From: Stutzerimonas stutzeri
GTDB lineage: Bacteria > Pseudomonadota > Gammaproteobacteria > Pseudomonadales > Pseudomonadaceae
NCBI RefSeq assembly: GCF_019090095.1
Contig: NZ_JAGQFP010000001.1
Span: 930,001-994,000, forward strand
Direction of reading: 5' to 3'
Length of the DNA: 64,000 bases
Position 1 is the first letter of the stretch. Every line of letters begins with the position of its first letter. The position numbers and the translations under genes were made by a program. The notes under the pieces were generated by a model. That model made no database searches and was not told where the DNA came from. It was given only the letters and a program-made list of their open reading frames with translations. Positions 28,799-38,433 of this stretch are shown one piece after another.

Positions 28799-29983
28799 AT
28801 GAAAGAAGCCGTCATCCTATCCACCGCCCGTACGCCGATCGGCAAGGCGTTCCGCGGCGCCTTCAACAACCTCAAGTCGCCGAGCATGGCCAGCTTCGCG
28901 ATCCGTGCGGCGGTCGAGCGCGCCGGCGTCGAGGCCGCCGAGATCGAAGACCTGGTCATGGGTACTGCGATGCCCGGCGGCACCGCCGGCTGGAACCTCG
29001 GCCGCATGGCCGCGCTGGCCTCCGGCCTGCCGCTGTCGGTCAGCGGCCAGACCCTCGACCGCCAGTGCGCCTCAGGCCTTATGGCCATCGCCACCGCCGC
29101 CAAGCAGATCCTGGTTGACGGCATGCAGGTCACCATCGGCGCCGGCCAGGAGCAGATCAGCCTGGTGCAAAACCGCCATATGGAATGGTCGTTCGCCGAG
29201 CGCGACGAGTTGGTGATGCGCCACGCCGAGCATGCCTATATGCCCATGCTGCACACGGCCGAGCTGGTGGCCCAGCGCTACGGCATCAGTCGCGAAGCCC
29301 AGGACGCCTACTCACTGCAATCCCAGCAGCGCACGGCAGCGGCCCAGGCCGCTGGCCTGTTCGACGGCGAGATCGTCCCGGTCACCGCCACCAAGCAGGT
29401 GGTCGACAAGGCCAGCGGCGCGGTCAGCTTCGAGGAGGTCACCCTGCGTCTCGACGAAGGCAACCGGGCGCAGACCGTGCTCGACGACCTGACCCGGCTC
29501 AAGCCGGTCGTCGAAGACGGCTGCATCACCGCCGGCAACGCCAGCCAGCTGTCCGACGGCGCCAGCGCCTGCGTGCTGATGGACGGCCGCCTGGCCGAAC
29601 AACGTAATCTGGAACCGCTGGGCGCCTATCGCGGCATCGCCGTCGCCGGCCTGGCCCCGGAAGAAATGGGCATCGGCCCGGTGCTCGCGGTGCCCAAACT
29701 GCTCAAGCAGCACGGCCTGAAGATCGACGACATCGGCCTGTGGGAACTCAACGAAGCCTTCGCCTGCCAGGCCATCTACTGCCGCGACAAGCTGGGCATC
29801 GACAACGACCGCTACAACGTAAACGGCGGCGCCATCGCCATCGGCCACCCCTACGGCATGAGTGGCGCGCGCATGATCGGCCACGCCCTGCTGGAAGGTA
29901 AGCGCCGTGGCGTGAAGTTCGTCGTGGTGACCATGTGCGTCGGCGGCGGCATGGGCGCTGCCGGCCTGTTCGAGGTGTTCTGA
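28799..29983 (+). CDS. Thiolase (acetyl-CoA C-acyltransferase)
   Basis: 394 aa. Active-site residues are visible: the nucleophilic Cys in LDRQCASGL (about residue 89), the His in [17 protein letters not shown], and the C-terminal Cys in [13 protein letters not shown]. It cleaves 3-ketoacyl-CoA with CoA in degradation. It follows the FadB-like gene in the same operon, and its TGA overlaps the ATG of the next SDR gene as TGATG, so the SDR is coupled. The [10 protein letters not shown] variant replaces the more usual GHPxGxSG(A/C)R with Tyr, still within family range. Confidence 0.9.
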   Translation: MKEAVILSTARTPIGKAFRGAFNNLKSPSMASFAIRAAVERAGVEAAEIEDLVMGTAMPGGTAGWNLGRMAALASGLPLSVSGQTLDRQCASGLMAIATAAKQILVDGMQVTIGAGQEQISLVQNRHMEWSFAERDELVMRHAEHAYMPMLHTAELVAQRYGISREAQDAYSLQSQQRTAAAQAAGLFDGEIVPVTATKQVVDKASGAVSFEEVTLRLDEGNRAQTVLDDLTRLKPVVEDGCITAGNASQLSDGASACVLMDGRLAEQRNLEPLGAYRGIAVAGLAPEEMGIGPVLAVPKLLKQHGLKIDDIGLWELNEAFACQAIYCRDKLGIDNDRYNVNGGAIAIGHPYGMSGARMIGHALLEGKRRGVKFVVVTMCVGGGMGAAGLFEVF

Positions 29984-30765
29984 TGAAAGCCGAATTCGCT
30001 GAACAGTTCTCCCTGGCCGGCCGCACCGTGCTGGTCACCGGTGCCTCCAGTGGCATCGGCGCACACCTGGCCCGCGTGGCAGGCCTCGCCGGCGCAAGAG
30101 TGGTACTCGCCGCCCGCCGCGTCGAGCGGCTCGAGCAAGTCGCCAAGGACATCGCCTGGGAGGGGGGCCAAGCGTTCGCCGTGGCTCTCGACGTCACCGA
30201 CAGGGCCAGCGTCGAGGCAGCCTTCGATGCTGCCGAGGCGCATTTCGGCGTGATTGACGTGGTGCTCAACAACGCCGGCATCGGTAGCGGCCAACGCCCG
30301 CTGGAGATCAGCGAGGAGGACTGGCGCACCATGCTCTCGACCAACCTCGATGGTGTCTGGCGCATCGCTCAGGTGGCTGCCCAGCGCTTGGCCAAGACCA
30401 GACGTGGCGGCAGCATCGTCAATATCGCCTCGATCCTCGGCCTACGCGTCGGTACCGGCTACAGCCACTACTGCGCAGCCAAGGCCGGCGTGGTGCAGTT
30501 GACCAAATCGCTGGCACTGGAGCTGGCGCGCTATCACATCCGCGTCAATGCCATCGCACCGGGCTACTTCAAGACAGAGATGAACGACACCTACTTCAAC
30601 AGCGACCAGGGCCGGGACTATATCCGCGGCGCCGTGCCCATGCGCCGCCTGGGCCGGCTCGAGGAACTGGACGGACCCTTCCTGCTGCTGGCCAGCGACG
30701 CCGGAGCCTACATGTCCGGCGCCGTGCTGGCCGTCGATGGTGGCCACCTGGTGGGCAGCCTCTGA
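29983..30765 (+). CDS. Short-chain dehydrogenase/reductase
   Basis: 260 aa, starting within the thiolase stop. The cofactor motif [10 protein letters not shown] is at about 19-28, followed by NNAGIGSG. The catalytic Ser is in NIASILGL and the YxxxK motif is HYCAAKAG. It is a classical SDR with a C-terminal [17 protein letters not shown]. It probably interconverts a hydroxyl and ketone on the pathway substrate or a hydroxyacyl intermediate. A decayed relative of this gene's 3' end lies at 55655-55888 on the other strand. Confidence 0.87.
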   Translation: MKAEFAEQFSLAGRTVLVTGASSGIGAHLARVAGLAGARVVLAARRVERLEQVAKDIAWEGGQAFAVALDVTDRASVEAAFDAAEAHFGVIDVVLNNAGIGSGQRPLEISEEDWRTMLSTNLDGVWRIAQVAAQRLAKTRRGGSIVNIASILGLRVGTGYSHYCAAKAGVVQLTKSLALELARYHIRVNAIAPGYFKTEMNDTYFNSDQGRDYIRGAVPMRRLGRLEELDGPFLLLASDAGAYMSGAVLAVDGGHLVGSL

Positions 30766-30842
30766 GCACTCAGGTGCATGGGCTGGACATCGCCGGCCCC
30801 TGCACCACCCGAGCGTTCGTTCCATCAAGAGGAACTGAATCC

Positions 30843-32462
30843 ATGTTCAAAGCCCTATCGCTGACCCTGAAACTATCCCTGCCCCCTGCAGTGGCACTGA
30901 TTGGCCTGGTGCTGTTCGTGGCTTACACGGCGCTGCAGCTGGAGGGCAACGACACTCGCTTGGTGATCCTCGAGCAGCAGAGCTACCCGACGCTGGAAAC
31001 CGCTGACAAGGCGATCTTCCAGTTCTCGCGCATTCCCGGCCTGCTCAACAGCGCAGTCGCTGCCGGCGAACGGGAGACCCTGGAGGAGGCACGCAAGGTC
31101 CTGGCTGGCGTTAGCGCCAGCCTGAGTGATCTGGAGTCGCTGACGGACGTGCGAAGCGACAGGGCGCAGGAGCTGCAGGCTTGGTCGGCGGCCATCCGGC
31201 GCTACGCCGACAATGCCTTCGCCTCCTCGGAGCAACTGCTCGAGGGCGCCGCCTTCGAGGATCTGCGGCCGAGTCTCGATCGCATGGCCAGTGACCTCCA
31301 GCAAGCACGCGATGCCGGCGAGCGTTTGCGCAGCCATGCCTACGCCGACTTCCAGAGCAGCCTGAGGCAGGTCAGGAGCGACAACGCCACCACCACCCAA
31401 GCCGGCTATCTGCTCAGCGGCATCCTGCTGTTGGTGGTCAGCCTCGGTTCGGTGCTGGTGATCCGCCAGGTCATGAACAACATCCGGGGCGTTATCACCT
31501 CGCTCAGGGCTATTGCCAGCGGCGACGGCGACCTGACTCGTCATGTCAATGTCCAGTCCGAAGACGAGATCGGCGAGATGATCGGCCTGTTCAACGGCCT
31601 GCTCGACAGGCTGCAGGGCACCATCCGCCAGGTCATCTCAACGGCCGGCCCCCTCGAGCAGATGTCCCGCGACCTGCATCGTTTGACCCGGGGCGCGGAA
31701 CAGAGCGCGCACTCCCAGCAGGAGCGTACGGAATCGATCAGCCGCGACATCGACACCATGAGCAGCAGCATCCAAGAAGTGGCGCAACGCTCGCGCCAGG
31801 CTTCGGAAGAGGCCAGCGCCGCCACCCGCCAAGCCGACGAGGCGCGGCAGAACATCGACAGCCTGTCCTCCGGCATCGACGACCTGGGCAGTAGCGTGCT
31901 CAGCTCGGTGCAGGCCATGCAACAGCTGGAGGAAGAGACCCAGCAAGTCGGTTCCGTGCTGACGGTCATCCGCAGCATCGCCGAACAGACCAACCTGCTC
32001 GCCCTCAACGCCGCCATCGAAGCCGCGCGGGCCGGCGAGCAGGGTCGCGGCTTCGCCGTGGTGGCCGACGAAGTGCGCAACCTGGCGCAGAAGACCGCCG
32101 CCTCCACCGCGGAGATCCAGAGCATCATCCAGCGCCTGCAAAGCAGCGCCAACGACGTGTTGCACGCCATGACCCTGAATGGCGCCAAGGCCAGGGCCAG
32201 CATCGAACGCTCCGAGCAGGCCACCCAGACCCTCGAGGCGATCGCCCGGGCCGTGCGCCAGATCGATGAATTGAACGCCGGGATCGCCCTTTTCACCCAG
32301 GAGCAGATCGGCCTTTCCCGTTCGATCCAGCAGGACACCGAGATGCTGCAGCAGGACACCCAGGCCACGACGCAAGGCGCCGACGCCACCGCGCGCCTCG
32401 GCGAACAGCTGGTCAGCACCGGGGACCAGCTGCGCAGCGCCACCGCCCAGTTCCGCATCTGA
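30843..32462 (+). CDS. Methyl-accepting chemotaxis protein
   Basis: 539 aa from ATG 30843 (AGAGGAA upstream). One N-terminal membrane segment (about 10-32) and a second (about 195-215) frame a helical periplasmic domain of about 160 residues, a four-helix-bundle size. A HAMP domain and the signalling hairpin ([33 protein letters not shown]) follow. There is no C-terminal CheR-binding pentapeptide. It is placed between the beta-oxidation genes and an outer-membrane protein, so it probably directs taxis to the pathway substrate. Ligand unknown. Confidence 0.9.
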   Translation: MFKALSLTLKLSLPPAVALIGLVLFVAYTALQLEGNDTRLVILEQQSYPTLETADKAIFQFSRIPGLLNSAVAAGERETLEEARKVLAGVSASLSDLESLTDVRSDRAQELQAWSAAIRRYADNAFASSEQLLEGAAFEDLRPSLDRMASDLQQARDAGERLRSHAYADFQSSLRQVRSDNATTTQAGYLLSGILLLVVSLGSVLVIRQVMNNIRGVITSLRAIASGDGDLTRHVNVQSEDEIGEMIGLFNGLLDRLQGTIRQVISTAGPLEQMSRDLHRLTRGAEQSAHSQQERTESISRDIDTMSSSIQEVAQRSRQASEEASAATRQADEARQNIDSLSSGIDDLGSSVLSSVQAMQQLEEETQQVGSVLTVIRSIAEQTNLLALNAAIEAARAGEQGRGFAVVADEVRNLAQKTAASTAEIQSIIQRLQSSANDVLHAMTLNGAKARASIERSEQATQTLEAIARAVRQIDELNAGIALFTQEQIGLSRSIQQDTEMLQQDTQATTQGADATARLGEQLVSTGDQLRSATAQFRI

Positions 32463-32491
32463 CCCTTCCCAACCACAAGAGCAGTAGACGC

Positions 32492-33652
32492 ATGCAAAGC
32501 ATCAGAGCACTCGGTCTCGCCAGTCTTCTCGCGAGTATTCCGGCCATGGCCCTGGAACAAGGCGAATATCGATTCAACGGCTTCGGCACCGCCGGCATCA
32601 CCCACCTGGGTGGCGAGGATGACGGACGCAGCTTCGGCATCAACGGCCAAACCACCGATAGCTGGCGCGGCGACCAGTTGTCCAAGCTGGGCGGCCAGAT
32701 CCAGTACGGGCTCACCGACAGGCTGGGCCTGACAGTGCAGGCCACCCTCAAGCCGGAGCAGGACAGCTGGAAGGGCAACCTGGAATGGTCCTACCTCTCC
32801 TGGGCCGCAGCCGATGGCCTGACCTTACGTGCCGGCCGCCTGCGCACACCGATCTACATGTACTCGGAAACCCTCAATGTCGGCTTCGCCCAGCCCTGGC
32901 TGCGCCTACCGGATGAGGTCTACAGCCAGGTCCAGTTGAGCAACTACGAAGGCGGCGACATTCTCTACAGCCTGCCTGTCGACATCGGCTCTTTAGCTTT
33001 CCAATTGGCGGGTGGCCAGGCGCTCAAGCGCAACCTGTTCGCCATGGATGAACTGCACGACATCGACTACAAGAAGATCTTCGCCGCCAACGTCAGCCTG
33101 GCAACCAACGACTTCGGCACCCTGCGCCTGGGCTACGCCGAAGCGGATATCGATACCGACCTGAGCGCGTCGGTCATTGCACCCGGCGGTGTACCCGCGA
33201 ACATCGACTTCCTGAGCCTGGACCGACGCAAGGGCCGCTTCACCTCCATCGGCTACCAGTACGACGACGGTACCTGGCTGTCGTCCAATGAGTGGACCCG
33301 CAATAACACCGAAGGCGACCAGCAAGGCAACATCGATGCCTTCTACCTCATGGCCGGCCGGCGCTTCGGCGATCTGCTGGTGCACCTCACCTACGCCCAG
33401 CTCGACGAAGACAACGGCCGCCAGAGCTCTTGGACCTATGGTGCGAACTACAACCTGGCGCCGACCGTCGTCCTCAAGGGCGAATACAAGCGGGTCGACA
33501 CCCGCGGCAACGGCTATCGCGGCACCTTTGTGGAAAGCGCCCAGGAAACCTTCGACCACGCAGTCTTCGCGGCCAGCAACGGTGCGGCTGGCGTGCCCTC
33601 ACGCAACTACGACGGCGACATCGTCAGCGTCGGCGTCGACTTCGTGTTCTAA
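32492..33652 (+). CDS. Outer-membrane beta-barrel protein (porin-like)
   Basis: 386 aa with a cleavable signal peptide (MQSIRALGLASLLASIPAMA). The mature part alternates hydrophobic and polar residues with aromatic girdle patterns, contains repeated LTDRLGLTVQATL-like strands, and ends in Phe (GVDFVF), the usual outer-membrane insertion signal. It is a family of porin-like proteins often seen near PstS-like small proteins and chemoreceptors. It probably admits the substrate or a co-solute. It lies 29 bases after the MCP gene and 11 bases before the next gene, so the three are likely cotranscribed. Confidence 0.75.
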   Translation: MQSIRALGLASLLASIPAMALEQGEYRFNGFGTAGITHLGGEDDGRSFGINGQTTDSWRGDQLSKLGGQIQYGLTDRLGLTVQATLKPEQDSWKGNLEWSYLSWAAADGLTLRAGRLRTPIYMYSETLNVGFAQPWLRLPDEVYSQVQLSNYEGGDILYSLPVDIGSLAFQLAGGQALKRNLFAMDELHDIDYKKIFAANVSLATNDFGTLRLGYAEADIDTDLSASVIAPGGVPANIDFLSLDRRKGRFTSIGYQYDDGTWLSSNEWTRNNTEGDQQGNIDAFYLMAGRRFGDLLVHLTYAQLDEDNGRQSSWTYGANYNLAPTVVLKGEYKRVDTRGNGYRGTFVESAQETFDHAVFAASNGAAGVPSRNYDGDIVSVGVDFVF

Positions 33653-33663
33653 GGAGTGAACAG

Positions 33664-34068
33664 ATGAACCCTCTCATCAGCGCAATCATCGCCGCCGCCC
33701 TGGCGACGGCAGCCACCCTCGCCCAAGCCGAGGTTGTGGTGATCGTCAACGCCGAAGCCAGCGCCGCGCCCAGCCAGGCCGAGGTGTCGAACATCTTCTT
33801 GGGCAAGAACAATAGCCTCAAGGGCATCGACCAGAAAGGCTGGAACCCGACCAAGGAGAAGTTCTACAGCGTAGTCACCAACAAGAACGAAACTCAGCTC
33901 AAGTCGTATTGGTCCGGACTGATATTCACCGGCAAGGGCCAGCCGCTGCAAAGCGCCACCGATGACGCCTCGGTGGTGGCGATAGTGGGCAGCGAGGTGA
34001 ATGCCGTCGGCTATGTCGACAAGGGCGCCATCGACGACAAGGTGAAGGTGCTTTTCGCCCTGCCCTGA
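33664..34068 (+). CDS. PstS-like periplasmic protein, small form
   Basis: 134 aa with a signal peptide ending near AQA (about residue 22). The mature domain (VVVIVNAEASAAPSQAEVSNIFLGKNNSL, then AIVGSEVNAVGYVDKGAI) matches the small phosphate/PBP-like substrate-binding proteins, a truncated relative of PstS containing one lobe. The usual PstS is about 320 aa. No ABC transporter genes follow. It lies 11 bases after the outer-membrane protein gene and is probably its partner. Real phosphate binding is doubtful. Confidence 0.72.
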   Translation: MNPLISAIIAAALATAATLAQAEVVVIVNAEASAAPSQAEVSNIFLGKNNSLKGIDQKGWNPTKEKFYSVVTNKNETQLKSYWSGLIFTGKGQPLQSATDDASVVAIVGSEVNAVGYVDKGAIDDKVKVLFALP

Positions 34069-34090
34069 TACGAACCTCGCTGACTCACCT

Positions 34091-34117
34091 GCCAGGCTCC
34101 GCCCCCTGGAGCCTGGC
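34091..34117 (+). terminator. Strong hairpin after PstS-like gene
   Basis: Perfect 10-bp arms GCCAGGCTCC (34091-34100) and GGAGCCTGGC (34108-34117) with a 7-base loop. The trailing sequence TGTCACTC is only mildly T-rich, so termination may be partial, separating the aldehyde dehydrogenase from the upstream genes. Confidence 0.6.
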
Positions 34118-34149
34118 TGTCACTCTCGCAATCCTCGGAGTTTCTCCCC

Positions 34150-35574
34150 ATGTCGATCGAGCAAGTCGGGCCGGCCGTCGAACAGATGCGCCAGCTCTTC
34201 GCCAGGCAGCGCGCGGCCTTCGCAGCTGAACGCTATCCGTCCTATCAGGTGCGCCGCGCCAACCTATTGGCTCTCAAGGCGCTGGTACTGGATAACGCCG
34301 ATGGGATTGCCGCCGCCATATCGGCCGATTTCGGCCACCGCTCCGTGCACGAGAGCAAGCTGCTGGACATCTTTGGCCTGGTCAGCGAAATCAATCACGC
34401 GCTCAAGTACCTAAAGCGCTGGATGAAGCCACAACAGCGTGGCGTCGGGATCTGGTTCCAGCCCGGGCGCGCGGCGCTGCTCGCACAGCCGCTCGGAGTG
34501 ATTGGTATTGCTGCGCCCTGGAACTATCCGCTTTACCTGACGCTGGGGCCGCTGTGCGGCGCCCTGGCCGCCGGCAACCGTGCCATGATCAAGATCGCCA
34601 GCGACTCCAGCCACTATGGGGAGTTGCTGGCGCGCCTGCTTGGCCAGCGTTTCAACCAAGACCTGGTAGCGGTGATCCAGCCCGGGCCAGGGATCAATGA
34701 CCAGTTCTCACGCCTGCCTTTCGATCACCTGATCTTCACCGGCTCGCCGGCGGTCGGCCGGCAGATTATGCGCAATTGCAGCGAGAACCTGACGCCGGTG
34801 ACCCTGGAGCTGGGCGGCAAGTCGCCGACCCTGGTGGCCCCCGGGTATTCCCTACAACGAGCCGCCGAGACGATCCTCTGGGGCAAGTGCCTGAACTCCG
34901 GGCAGACCTGCGTGGCGCCCGACTACCTGTTCCTGCCCGCAGGCAGCGAAACCGAATTCATCGAACACGCCATGGCTGCCGTAGCCCGCAACTACCCGCA
35001 GCCGCTGGGGGCCAACCCGGACTACAGCTGCATGATCAACGCCCGCCAGTTGGCACGGGTCGAGGCCCTGCTGGCCGACGCCCGCGACAAGGGCGCCCTG
35101 GTAGTGGCGTTGGCCGATGCCGAGGAGGCCCGCCGGGCCGGCAAGCTGGCACCGCATCTGCTGTTCAACGTGCGCGACGACATGCAGATCATGCAGGAGG
35201 AGATCTTCGGCCCCTTGTTGCCGGTGCTCATCTACCAGCAACTGGAAGAAGCCGTGGACTACATCAACGCCCATGAACGGCCCCTGGCGCTGTACCTGTT
35301 CGACGAGGAACCGGGGCGAGTCCAGCAAGTGCTGCGCCAGACGCTTTCCGGTGGCGTCTCGGTCAACAGCGTGATGCTGCATGTGCTGCAGGAGAACCTA
35401 CCATTCGGCGGGGTCGGCAATTCCGGGCTGGGTCACTATCACGCGGAAGAAGGCTTCCAGACCTTCAGCAAGATGCGGCCGGTCTTCTACCAGGCGCGCT
35501 TCAACGGCAGCTTCCTGCTCAAGCCGCCCTATGGCCGGCTGACCCAGGGGCTGCTGCGGCTGCTGCTGCGCTGA
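34150..35574 (+). CDS. Aldehyde dehydrogenase, coniferyl-aldehyde dehydrogenase type
   Basis: 474 aa. The general-base Glu lies in TLELGGKSPTLV and the nucleophilic Cys in CLNSGQTCVAPDY. The cofactor segment is FTGSPAVGRQIM. A C-terminal hydrophobic stretch (LLKPPYGRLTQGLLRLLLR) resembles the tails of class 3 fatty-aldehyde and coniferyl-aldehyde dehydrogenases. It oxidises an aldehyde to the acid with NAD(P). It faces the minus-strand BVMO operon and could oxidise the aldehyde made by the GMC oxidoreductase. Length is typical for this class. Confidence 0.88.
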   Translation: MSIEQVGPAVEQMRQLFARQRAAFAAERYPSYQVRRANLLALKALVLDNADGIAAAISADFGHRSVHESKLLDIFGLVSEINHALKYLKRWMKPQQRGVGIWFQPGRAALLAQPLGVIGIAAPWNYPLYLTLGPLCGALAAGNRAMIKIASDSSHYGELLARLLGQRFNQDLVAVIQPGPGINDQFSRLPFDHLIFTGSPAVGRQIMRNCSENLTPVTLELGGKSPTLVAPGYSLQRAAETILWGKCLNSGQTCVAPDYLFLPAGSETEFIEHAMAAVARNYPQPLGANPDYSCMINARQLARVEALLADARDKGALVVALADAEEARRAGKLAPHLLFNVRDDMQIMQEEIFGPLLPVLIYQQLEEAVDYINAHERPLALYLFDEEPGRVQQVLRQTLSGGVSVNSVMLHVLQENLPFGGVGNSGLGHYHAEEGFQTFSKMRPVFYQARFNGSFLLKPPYGRLTQGLLRLLLR

Positions 35575-35596
35575 CTGCCATCTCTGCTCCTTGTGG

Positions 35597-35619
35597 CGCC
35601 CTTCGGGGCGTCTTTTTTT
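35597..35619 (+). terminator. Intrinsic terminator after aldehyde dehydrogenase
   Basis: Arms CGCCC and GGGCG around TTCG, followed by a seven-base T run at 35612-35618. The tetraloop and T-tract make this a strong rightward terminator between convergent operons. No further gene lies in 35620-35729. Confidence 0.88.
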
Positions 35620-35729
35620 GATGCAGAGTGGGCATGAGTGGCTGCATCGCTCAGCCTTGCGCTGCGTGACGCAGCCACCATTGTCACCAGCACTTAGCCG
35701 GTTCAATGCAGGCCGTCGGAAGTCCTTGC

Positions 35730-37391
35730 CTAGACGGGCTGGCCCGCGCTGACTTGGTACTCGTGCAGGCGCATGGCGGCCACGCCAGGGTCACGTCCGT
35801 GCTGCTGTTCACTCGCCATGGCGACCCACTCGGCGCCGCGCTCAGCAATCATGATGGAGGCGGCGTTGGTATTGCCGCCGACCAGGGTCGGCATGATCGA
35901 CGCATCGATCACGCGCAGCCCTTCGACTCCATGGACGCGCAACTGGCTGTCGACTACGGCCATCTCATCCTGGCCCATCTTGCAGGTGCCGACTGGGTGG
36001 TAGATGGAATCGGTGCGCTGGCGCAACAGGTCGATCAATTGCTCGTCGCTGTGCAGGTCCTTGCTGTAGAGGTCGCGCAGACCGAAGCGCGCCATCGGCG
36101 CCTGGCCGATGATCTCGCGGGTCATGCGATAGCCCTTGAGCAGGGTCTGTACATCGTCGTCGTGACCGAGAAAGTTTGGGTCAATACGCGGCGCCGTACT
36201 TGGGTTGGCGGAGGACAGGCCGACACTGCCAATGCTTTTCGGCCTCAGCACGCACACATGGCAGCTGAAGCCATGACCCCAGTGCAGTTTGCGGTTATGG
36301 TCGTCTACCGTGCCGATCACCGCGTGCAGCTGGATATCCGGGCGCGCCAGGCTCACGTCGGTCTTGAGGAAACCGCCGGACTCGGCGCAGTTGCTACCCA
36401 GTGGGCCGCGCCGGTGGCGCAGGTAATCGACCAGGGCCTTACTCATCTTCAGGCTGCCGCCGAGCGATATGCCGAGCAGGGACGTGTCGCGGCTCTTGTA
36501 GCAGAGCACCGCATCCGGGTGATCCTGCAGGTTCTGGCCGACACCCGGCAGCTCGTGCCGAACGGCGATACCCTGGGGTTTCAGTTCGGCTTCCGGACCT
36601 ATGCCGGACAGCATCAGCAGGTGCGGGCTGCCGAAGGCCCCAGCGGCCAGCAGGACTTCCTTGCGGGCTTTCAACTGCTGGCGCTCGCCTTTGACTAGGA
36701 CCTGCACGCCAACGGCCTGCTTGCCGTCGAGCAGCACGCGCTCGGCGTGGGCGCCGGTCAGCACGGTGAGGTTGCTGCGCTCTCGCACCGGCTTGAGGAA
36801 GGCCGTGGCCGTGCTCCAACGACGACCGTCATGGATGGTGACATCGTAATAGCCGATGCCCTCCTGCTGGGCGCCGTTGAAGTCTGAGTTATAGCGGTGA
36901 CCCGCCTGCATCGCCGCTTCGACAAAGGCCTCGGTAACGCTGTGGCGATGGGCAGGGTTGACGCGCAGCTCGCCATCGCCACCGTGATATTCGTTGCTGC
37001 CTTTGTGGTACCGCTCGCTCTTGCGGAAATGGGGCAGCACATCGGCGAAGGACCAGCCGTCGTTGCCCAGTGCCTGCCAATCATCGAAGTCGCTCTGGTG
37101 GCCACGGATATAGATCATGCCGTTGATCGAGCTGCTGCCACCGAGCACCTTGCCGCGGGGCTGATAGCCGAGGCGCCCGCTCAACCCCGGCTGTGGCACG
37201 GTATGGAAAGCCCAGTTGACGTGGCGGGTCGGCACGATGGCGGCCACGCCAAGCGGCGTGTGGATAAGCGGCGATGTGTCTTCCGGGCCGGCTTCCAGCA
37301 GGCACACGCGGGTACTCGGATCGGCACTCAGGCGGTTCGCCAGAACGCAACCGGCAGAGCCGGCACCGACGATGATGTAGTCGAATTCCAT
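35730..37391 (-). CDS. GMC-family FAD oxidoreductase (alcohol/choline dehydrogenase type)
   Basis: 553 aa from ATG 37391; the longer open frame upstream is a shadow without coding character. The N-terminal FAD motif is DYIIVGAGSAGCVLANRLS and the GMC signature is GKVLGGSSSINGMIYIRG. The catalytic His is in DSIYHPVGTCKMG. The C-terminal FAD segment is VIDASIMPTLVGGNTNAASIMIAERGAEW. Family members oxidise primary or secondary alcohols, including alkanols and polyethylene glycol, passing electrons to quinone or a cytochrome. It is last in the BVMO operon and may oxidise the alcohol released by the esterase upstream. Confidence 0.9.
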   Translation of the reverse strand: MEFDYIIVGAGSAGCVLANRLSADPSTRVCLLEAGPEDTSPLIHTPLGVAAIVPTRHVNWAFHTVPQPGLSGRLGYQPRGKVLGGSSSINGMIYIRGHQSDFDDWQALGNDGWSFADVLPHFRKSERYHKGSNEYHGGDGELRVNPAHRHSVTEAFVEAAMQAGHRYNSDFNGAQQEGIGYYDVTIHDGRRWSTATAFLKPVRERSNLTVLTGAHAERVLLDGKQAVGVQVLVKGERQQLKARKEVLLAAGAFGSPHLLMLSGIGPEAELKPQGIAVRHELPGVGQNLQDHPDAVLCYKSRDTSLLGISLGGSLKMSKALVDYLRHRRGPLGSNCAESGGFLKTDVSLARPDIQLHAVIGTVDDHNRKLHWGHGFSCHVCVLRPKSIGSVGLSSANPSTAPRIDPNFLGHDDDVQTLLKGYRMTREIIGQAPMARFGLRDLYSKDLHSDEQLIDLLRQRTDSIYHPVGTCKMGQDEMAVVDSQLRVHGVEGLRVIDASIMPTLVGGNTNAASIMIAERGAEWVAMASEQQHGRDPGVAAMRLHEYQVSAGQPV

Positions 37392-37462
37392 TTTTGCGGC
37401 TCTCGAATAGGAGGCTGGAAGTGAGCGGTCAGGGTAGGTGTCGGGGCAGGACTTGCGGCGTA

Positions 37463-38425
37463 CTAGCCACCCCAATCCGTGTATCGATGGATGAAGGCGC
37501 GGATACGCTGCTCCGCTTCCCGGGTCTGCGGCAGTGCCGGAATCAGCTGGAACACATGCGCCATGCGCTGCCATATCTCCAGCTGCACCGGCACGCCGGC
37601 GGCATCAGCCCTGGCCGCGGCGCGCACCGAGTCGTCCAGCAGCATTTCCGTGCTGCCCACCTGGAACAATAAGGGCGGCAGGCCCGCGAAATCGCCGAGC
37701 AGTGGCGATACCGAGGCGTGCGAGTAGATCTCGGGGGGCGCGTAGAAATCCCGCACGCCGACGGCGAAGGGCAGCGTGAAGATCGGGTCGTGAGGAGCGT
37801 TGCTGCGTGCACTTTCGCCGCTTAGGGTGAGGTCCAGAAAGGGGGAAAGCAGCACCGCACAGCTCGGCAACGGCTGCTGGTCGGCCTTGAGGCGTTGCAG
37901 CGTGGCCAGGACCAGATTGCCGCCAGCGGAGTCACCGGCGATGACGATGTCCCTGGCCTCGAACCCTTGGCCCAGCAGCCAGCGATAGGCAGCCAGGCAT
38001 TCCTCCAGCGCAGTGGGGTATGGATGTTCCGGGGCCAGGCTGTAGTCCACCAGCAGCGCGCGGGTTTTCAGGTTCTGGCACCAGGACGCCACCATGGCGG
38101 CATACACATCGGGGGTATAGGCCACGAATGCGCCGCCGTGGATATATAGCAGCACCCGCTCCGGCCGATGGCCTACAGGCGACAGCCACTGGGCGGCCAC
38201 ACCATCGCAGTCGACGCTCTGTCGTTGCACGCTGGCCAGGAGCGAGGGGGAAGCCTGGCGATTGAGCTGGCTGAATTGTTTACGCAGCTTGGGAATGTCG
38301 ATGTGCAAGCCAAGCCTGGACTTGACCGTGAGACGCAGCAGCAGATTGAGCGCCTCGCTCTTCCAGCGCCCCTGACCGGGATGGATAACCTGAGTGAAGG
38401 TGTTCGCGTACTGGCGTTTGCTCAT
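37463..38425 (-). CDS. Alpha/beta hydrolase, HSL-type esterase
   Basis: 320 aa. The hormone-sensitive-lipase oxyanion motif is IHGGAF, and the nucleophile elbow is GDSAGGNL. The acid and base are likely in STEMLLDDS and WQRMAHVFQLI. Such enzymes hydrolyse short to medium acyl esters. It lies eight bases after the acyl-CoA synthetase stop and 71 bases before GMC. Paired with a BVMO, it would hydrolyse the ester or lactone made from a ketone. The cellular location looks cytoplasmic because there is no signal peptide. Confidence 0.88.
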   Translation of the reverse strand: MSKRQYANTFTQVIHPGQGRWKSEALNLLLRLTVKSRLGLHIDIPKLRKQFSQLNRQASPSLLASVQRQSVDCDGVAAQWLSPVGHRPERVLLYIHGGAFVAYTPDVYAAMVASWCQNLKTRALLVDYSLAPEHPYPTALEECLAAYRWLLGQGFEARDIVIAGDSAGGNLVLATLQRLKADQQPLPSCAVLLSPFLDLTLSGESARSNAPHDPIFTLPFAVGVRDFYAPPEIYSHASVSPLLGDFAGLPPLLFQVGSTEMLLDDSVRAAARADAAGVPVQLEIWQRMAHVFQLIPALPQTREAEQRIRAFIHRYTDWGG

Positions 38426-38433
38426 GGGTCACC

